A stretch of DNA of 64,000 nt from Hylemonella sp. (GTDB taxonomy: Bacteria > Pseudomonadota > Gammaproteobacteria > Burkholderiales > Burkholderiaceae_C): positions 744,001-808,000 of the forward strand of contig NZ_JAPZSV010000003.1 of assembly GCF_027532185.1 (NCBI RefSeq), read 5' to 3'. Both the position numbers and the translations under genes were made by a program. Below, piece after piece: positions 61,535 to 64,000 of this stretch (its first letter is position 1; each line of letters begins with the position of its first letter). Below the pieces are notes generated by a model. The model had not been told where the DNA came from, ran no database searches, and saw only the letters and a list, made by a program, of their open reading frames with translations.

Positions 61535-62011
61535 ATGAAAGGTGACGCCCAAGCCATCGCCCATCTGCAGGCCCAGCTCAAGAACGAGCTGACCGCCATC
61601 AACCAGTATTTCGTGCACTACCGCATGCTCAAGCACTGGGGCCTGGACAAGCTGGCCAAGAAGGAATACGAGGAGTCGATCGGCGAGATGAAGCACGCCG
61701 ACCAGCTCATGGACCGCATCTTCACGCTCGACGGCCTGCCCAATCTGCAGGACCTGGGCAAGCTCAACATCGGCGAGAACGTGCCCGAGATCCTGCGCAG
61801 CGATCTGGCGCTGGAGACCGGCGCGCAGGCCACCATCAAGGACGGCATCGCCCACTGCGAGAAGGTACGCGACTATGTCTCGCGCGATCTGCTGCAGGAC
61901 ATCCTGGACGACACCGAGGAGCACATCGACTTCCTCGAAACCCAGATCGAGCTGATCGAGAAGGTGGGTCTGCAGAACTACCTGCAGAGCCAGATGGGCG
62001 AGATCTCCTGA
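61535..62011 (+). CDS. bfr: Bacterioferritin
   Basis: A 24-mer iron-storage protein with haem. The 158-residue subunit has the ferroxidase ligands Glu18 (LKNELTAINQYF), Glu51 and His54 (IGEMKHADQLMDRIF) and later EEHIDFLETQ, and the haem ligand Met52. GGAAGG precedes the ATG; the frame is open 39 codons more upstream but that is the promoter region. A bidirectional terminator separates it from bfd. Confidence 0.96.
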   Translation: MKGDAQAIAHLQAQLKNELTAINQYFVHYRMLKHWGLDKLAKKEYEESIGEMKHADQLMDRIFTLDGLPNLQDLGKLNIGENVPEILRSDLALETGAQATIKDGIAHCEKVRDYVSRDLLQDILDDTEEHIDFLETQIELIEKVGLQNYLQSQMGEIS

Positions 62012-62031
62012 AGCGCCAGGCGCTCCAAAAC

Positions 62032-62061
62032 AAAAGGGCTACGCAGTGCGTAGCCCTTTTT
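62032..62061. terminator. Bidirectional terminator between bfr and bfd
   Basis: AAAAGGGCTACGC-AGT-GCGTAGCCCTTTT plus one more T: a 13-pair perfect stem with A-run before and T-run after, so it can end both the plus-strand bfr and the minus-strand bfd transcripts. Confidence 0.9.
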
Positions 62062-62078
62062 GCTGGGGATGGAACTGA

Positions 62079-62312
62079 TCAGGCGGCCACGGCCAGCGGG
62101 ATGCTGCGGCCGACGCCGAGCTCCTGGCTCAGGTGGGCGATCTTGGGGCCGCCGCTGCGGCATTCGGACCAGAGCGCGCGGGCGCAGCCCTCGCACTTGC
62201 CGCACTGGGTGGCCACGCCCAACTCGAGCTGGATGTCGTCGAACGCAGCGCCGGCACGGGCGGCGCGCGCAATGGTCTGGTCAGAGACGCGATGACAGAC
62301 GCAAACAATCAT
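62079..62312 (-). CDS. bfd: Bacterioferritin-associated ferredoxin Bfd
   Basis: A 77-residue [2Fe-2S] protein that reduces bacterioferritin to release iron. The cluster cysteines are CVC near the start (residues 4 and 6) and CGKC near 37-40 (QCGKCEGCAR). A short tail with GVGRSIPLAVAA follows. Convergent with bfr. A Fur-like box lies 34 bases before the start. Confidence 0.92.
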   Translation of the reverse strand: MIVCVCHRVSDQTIARAARAGAAFDDIQLELGVATQCGKCEGCARALWSECRSGGPKIAHLSQELGVGRSIPLAVAA

Positions 62313-62345
62313 GGCGGGACAGGGTCGGGTTAAAAGCTTCGCAAA

Positions 62346-62360
62346 TGATAATGGTTCGTA
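62346..62360 (-). promoter_or_regulatory. Fur-like box upstream of bfd
   Basis: TGATAATGGTTCGTA: the left half TGATAAT is a perfect Fur half-site, the right half is degenerate (about 4 of 7). It lies 34 bases upstream of bfd and 140 before rpoH. bfd is usually iron-regulated, so a Fur site is expected here. Confidence 0.5.
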
Positions 62361-62441
62361 CTACAAATGCCAAGCCCATCCCCCTGCCCGGTCAGGGGTA
62401 TCGATCCGTCAGAACTGGCCAAAACCCCAGGAACTTTGTGT

Positions 62442-62468
62442 TTAGCACTCTCTCAAAGAGAGTGCTAA
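62442..62468. promoter_or_regulatory. CIRCE element (HrcA operator) upstream of rpoH
   Basis: TTAGCACTC-N9-GAGTGCTAA, an exact match to the CIRCE consensus, including the 9-base spacer. The spacer itself extends the dyad to 12-base arms around a CAA centre. It lies 32 bases before the rpoH start and a TAATAT (62466-62471) overlaps its right end, so HrcA bound here would block the rpoH promoter or transcript. Confidence 0.93.
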
Positions 62469-62500
62469 TATTTGTGCCTGCTTCCGAAAGGAGTCCTGGA

Positions 62501-63442
62501 ATGACCGCTCTGACTGCTAACTCCGGTTCCGCCCTGGCCGTTGCCAACCCTTGGGGCCTGGTGCCCCCCCTGGGCAATCTGGACGCCTATATCACGGCCG
62601 TCAACCGCATGCCCATGCTCACCCACGAGGAAGAGCAGGAGTACGCGCGCAAGTTCCGGGACACTGGGGATCTTGAGGCAGCCGGTAAGTTGGTGCTCTC
62701 TCACCTGCGTCTGGTCGTCTCCGTCTCGCGCCAGTACCTGGGCTATGGCCTGCCCCATGGCGACCTGATCCAGGAGGGCAATGTGGGCCTGATGAAGGCC
62801 GTCAAGCGCTTCGACCCCGACCAGGGCGTGCGTCTGGTCAGCTATGCGCTGCACTGGATCAAGGCCGAGATCCACGAGTACATCCTGAAGAACTGGCGCA
62901 TGGTCAAGGTCGCCACGACCAAGGCCCAGCGCAAGCTCTTCTTCAACCTGCGCTCCAAGAAGCAGGGCTACAAGGCCGATGCCGCCGCCGCGGATGCCGC
63001 CACCCACCGCGAGACCCTGAGCGAGCAGGAAATCGACCTCATGGCCCAGGAGCTCAAGGTCAAGCGCGAGGAAGTCATCGAGATGGAAACGCGTCTGTCC
63101 GGTGGCGACGTGGCGCTGGACCCGGGCCCGGGCGACGACGGCGAGGACAGCTTCGGCCCCATCGCCTACCTGGCCGACGCCAACCACGAGCCCACGGCCA
63201 TGATCGAAGCCCGCCAGCGCGACCGCCTGGCCAGCGACGGCATCAGCACCGCCCTGGCCACACTGGATGCGCGCAGCCGCCGCATCGTGGAGGAGCGCTG
63301 GCTCAAGGTCAACGACGACAACTCGGGCGGCATGACGCTGCACGAGCTGGCCGCCGAGTACGGCGTGAGCGCCGAGCGCATCCGCCAGATCGAGGTGGCG
63401 GCCATGAAGAAGATGAAGGCCGCGCTGGCAGAATACGCCTGA
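62501..63442 (+). CDS. rpoH: RNA polymerase sigma-32 factor (heat shock)
   Basis: Directs RNA polymerase to heat-shock promoters. The 313-residue sigma factor has region 2 (SVSRQYLGYGLPHGDLIQEGN, RLVSYALHWIKAEIHEYIL in segments), the RpoH box QRKLFFNLR and region 4 (MTLHELAAEYGVSAERIRQIE in part). AAAGGAG stands 7 bases before the ATG. A CIRCE precedes it, so basal level is probably set by HrcA. The upstream open frame belongs to the bfd region and is not coding. A terminator follows. Confidence 0.96.
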   Translation: MTALTANSGSALAVANPWGLVPPLGNLDAYITAVNRMPMLTHEEEQEYARKFRDTGDLEAAGKLVLSHLRLVVSVSRQYLGYGLPHGDLIQEGNVGLMKAVKRFDPDQGVRLVSYALHWIKAEIHEYILKNWRMVKVATTKAQRKLFFNLRSKKQGYKADAAAADAATHRETLSEQEIDLMAQELKVKREEVIEMETRLSGGDVALDPGPGDDGEDSFGPIAYLADANHEPTAMIEARQRDRLASDGISTALATLDARSRRIVEERWLKVNDDNSGGMTLHELAAEYGVSAERIRQIEVAAMKKMKAALAEYA

Positions 63443-63461
63443 CCTGGCACCCGCCGCAACC

Positions 63462-63493
63462 GGCCCCGACTTGTCCAGAGTCCGGGGCCTTTT
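63462..63493 (+). terminator. Terminator after rpoH
   Basis: GGCCCC-GACT pairs with AGTC-(C)-GGGGCC around loop TGTCCAG, with a single bulged C, followed by TTTT. It separates rpoH from the Bug gene. Confidence 0.75.
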
Positions 63494-63512
63494 CATTTCT
63501 GGAGCTGCAAGC

Positions 63513-64000
63513 ATGCGCTTGATCCCCTCGTCCCCGCTGCGTCGTGCCCTGCTGGCGCTGGCGCTCACCTCCCTCGCCCTGGGCAGCCAGGCCGCCGAGC
63601 CTTGGCCCAGCAAGCCGGTCAAATTGCTGGTGGGTTTTCCGGCCGGTACCTCGCCCGACCTTGTGGCCCGCACGCTGGCCGAACCGCTCTCCAAGGCTCT
63701 GGGCCAGCCCGTGGTGGTGGAGAACCGACCGGGCGCCGGCGGCAATATCGCGGCCGACCTCGTGGCCAAGGCGACCGATGGCCACACCCTGGGCGTGATG
63801 ATCAACGGCAACCTCACCATCGCCAAACTGCTCAACCCCAAGACGCCGTACGACCCAGCCAAGGATCTGGCCCCCATCAGCCTGATCGGCACCGCGCCGC
63901 TGGTGCTCTCGGCGCCGGCTGGTGCACCGGGCAGCGGCACGGCCGACTGGCTGGCTGCAGCGCGCAGCAGCGGCAGCAAATGGAGCTATGGCTCGCCGGG
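63513..64000 (+). CDS. Bug-family tripartite tricarboxylate transporter binding protein (5' part)
   Basis: About 162 residues are visible; the rest lies beyond the window. Signal peptide RRALLALALTSLALGSQAAE is followed by the family opening WPSKPVKLLVGFPAGTSPDLVAR and VVENRPGAGGNIAAD in segments, typical of TctC/Bug proteins, greatly expanded in Burkholderiales. Ligand unknown. GGAG lies 10 bases before the ATG. No permease gene is visible up to the window end. Confidence 0.92.
   Translation, partial: MRLIPSSPLRRALLALALTSLALGSQAAEPWPSKPVKLLVGFPAGTSPDLVARTLAEPLSKALGQPVVVENRPGAGGNIAADLVAKATDGHTLGVMINGNLTIAKLLNPKTPYDPAKDLAPISLIGTAPLVLSAPAGAPGSGTADWLAAARSSGSKWSYGSP

Overview
The window is about 64 kb of GC-rich, gene-dense chromosome from a betaproteobacterium, most likely order Burkholderiales and probably Comamonadaceae-like. 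This rests on gene order and gene types: TPR protein-lolB-ispE-tRNA-Gln-prs-rplY-pth, fmdB-DUF502-aspS-nudB-clsB, a betaproteobacterial 1297-residue FAD/Fe-S oxidoreductase, two cyanophycin synthetases, a CIRCE element in front of rpoH and a Bug-type binding protein. The genus cannot be fixed from sequence alone. No rRNA, insertion sequence, phage gene or CRISPR array was seen, and no gap between genes exceeds about 210 bases.

Layout, left to right. 1-3742 (minus): mutM, a dynamin-like GTPase and mutY, the two GO base-excision enzymes flanking a membrane GTPase. 3792-9870 (plus): TPR protein, lolB, ispE, tRNA-Gln, prs, rplY, pth and a DUF4124 protein. 9871-16438 (minus): an ABC exporter, DUF1854, nadC, nadA, coaD, a histidine phosphatase and a ferredoxin. 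16535-21332 (plus, divergent from the ABC gene): two tandem cyanophycin synthetase genes. 21343-23599 (minus): rhodanese, grxC, secB, gpsA. 23738-28654 (plus): gpmA, ctpA, moeB-like, a GGDEF cyclase and a MinD-like ATPase. 28700-36783 (minus): a sodium symporter, then fmdB, DUF502, aspS, nudB, an EEP hydrolase, clsB, folE and a BLUF photoreceptor. 36861-45082 (minus): the FAD/Fe-S oxidoreductase, DUF971, ubiE, a Tim44-domain protein, ubiJ and ubiB. 45268-50210 (plus): ugpBAECQ glycerol-3-phosphate uptake, followed by two paralogous outer-membrane barrels. 51868-55188 (plus): hemA, prfA, prmC. 55198-61328 (minus): an SOS mutagenesis cassette cho-imuA-imuB-dnaE2 behind a LexA-type operator. 61535-64000: bfr (plus), bfd (minus), rpoH (plus) and the start of a Bug-family binding protein.

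The most interesting parts are: (i) the cyanophycin locus, where the two synthetases have lost different active sites (dead Mur-ligase P-loop in the first, lost HxxEH hydrolase motif in the second) and so look complementary, with an ABC exporter/DUF1854 pair that runs straight into the aspartate-derived NAD genes nadC-nadA; (ii) the SOS operon led by the UvrC-like nuclease Cho; (iii) a perfect CIRCE in front of the heat-shock sigma factor gene; (iv) several genes whose -10 box lies only 6-7 bases before the start codon, suggesting leaderless mRNAs; (v) two structured intergenic elements that look like dispersed repeats. Most remaining genes are ordinary housekeeping genes. All family calls come from reading motifs in the translated sequence; no database search was run.
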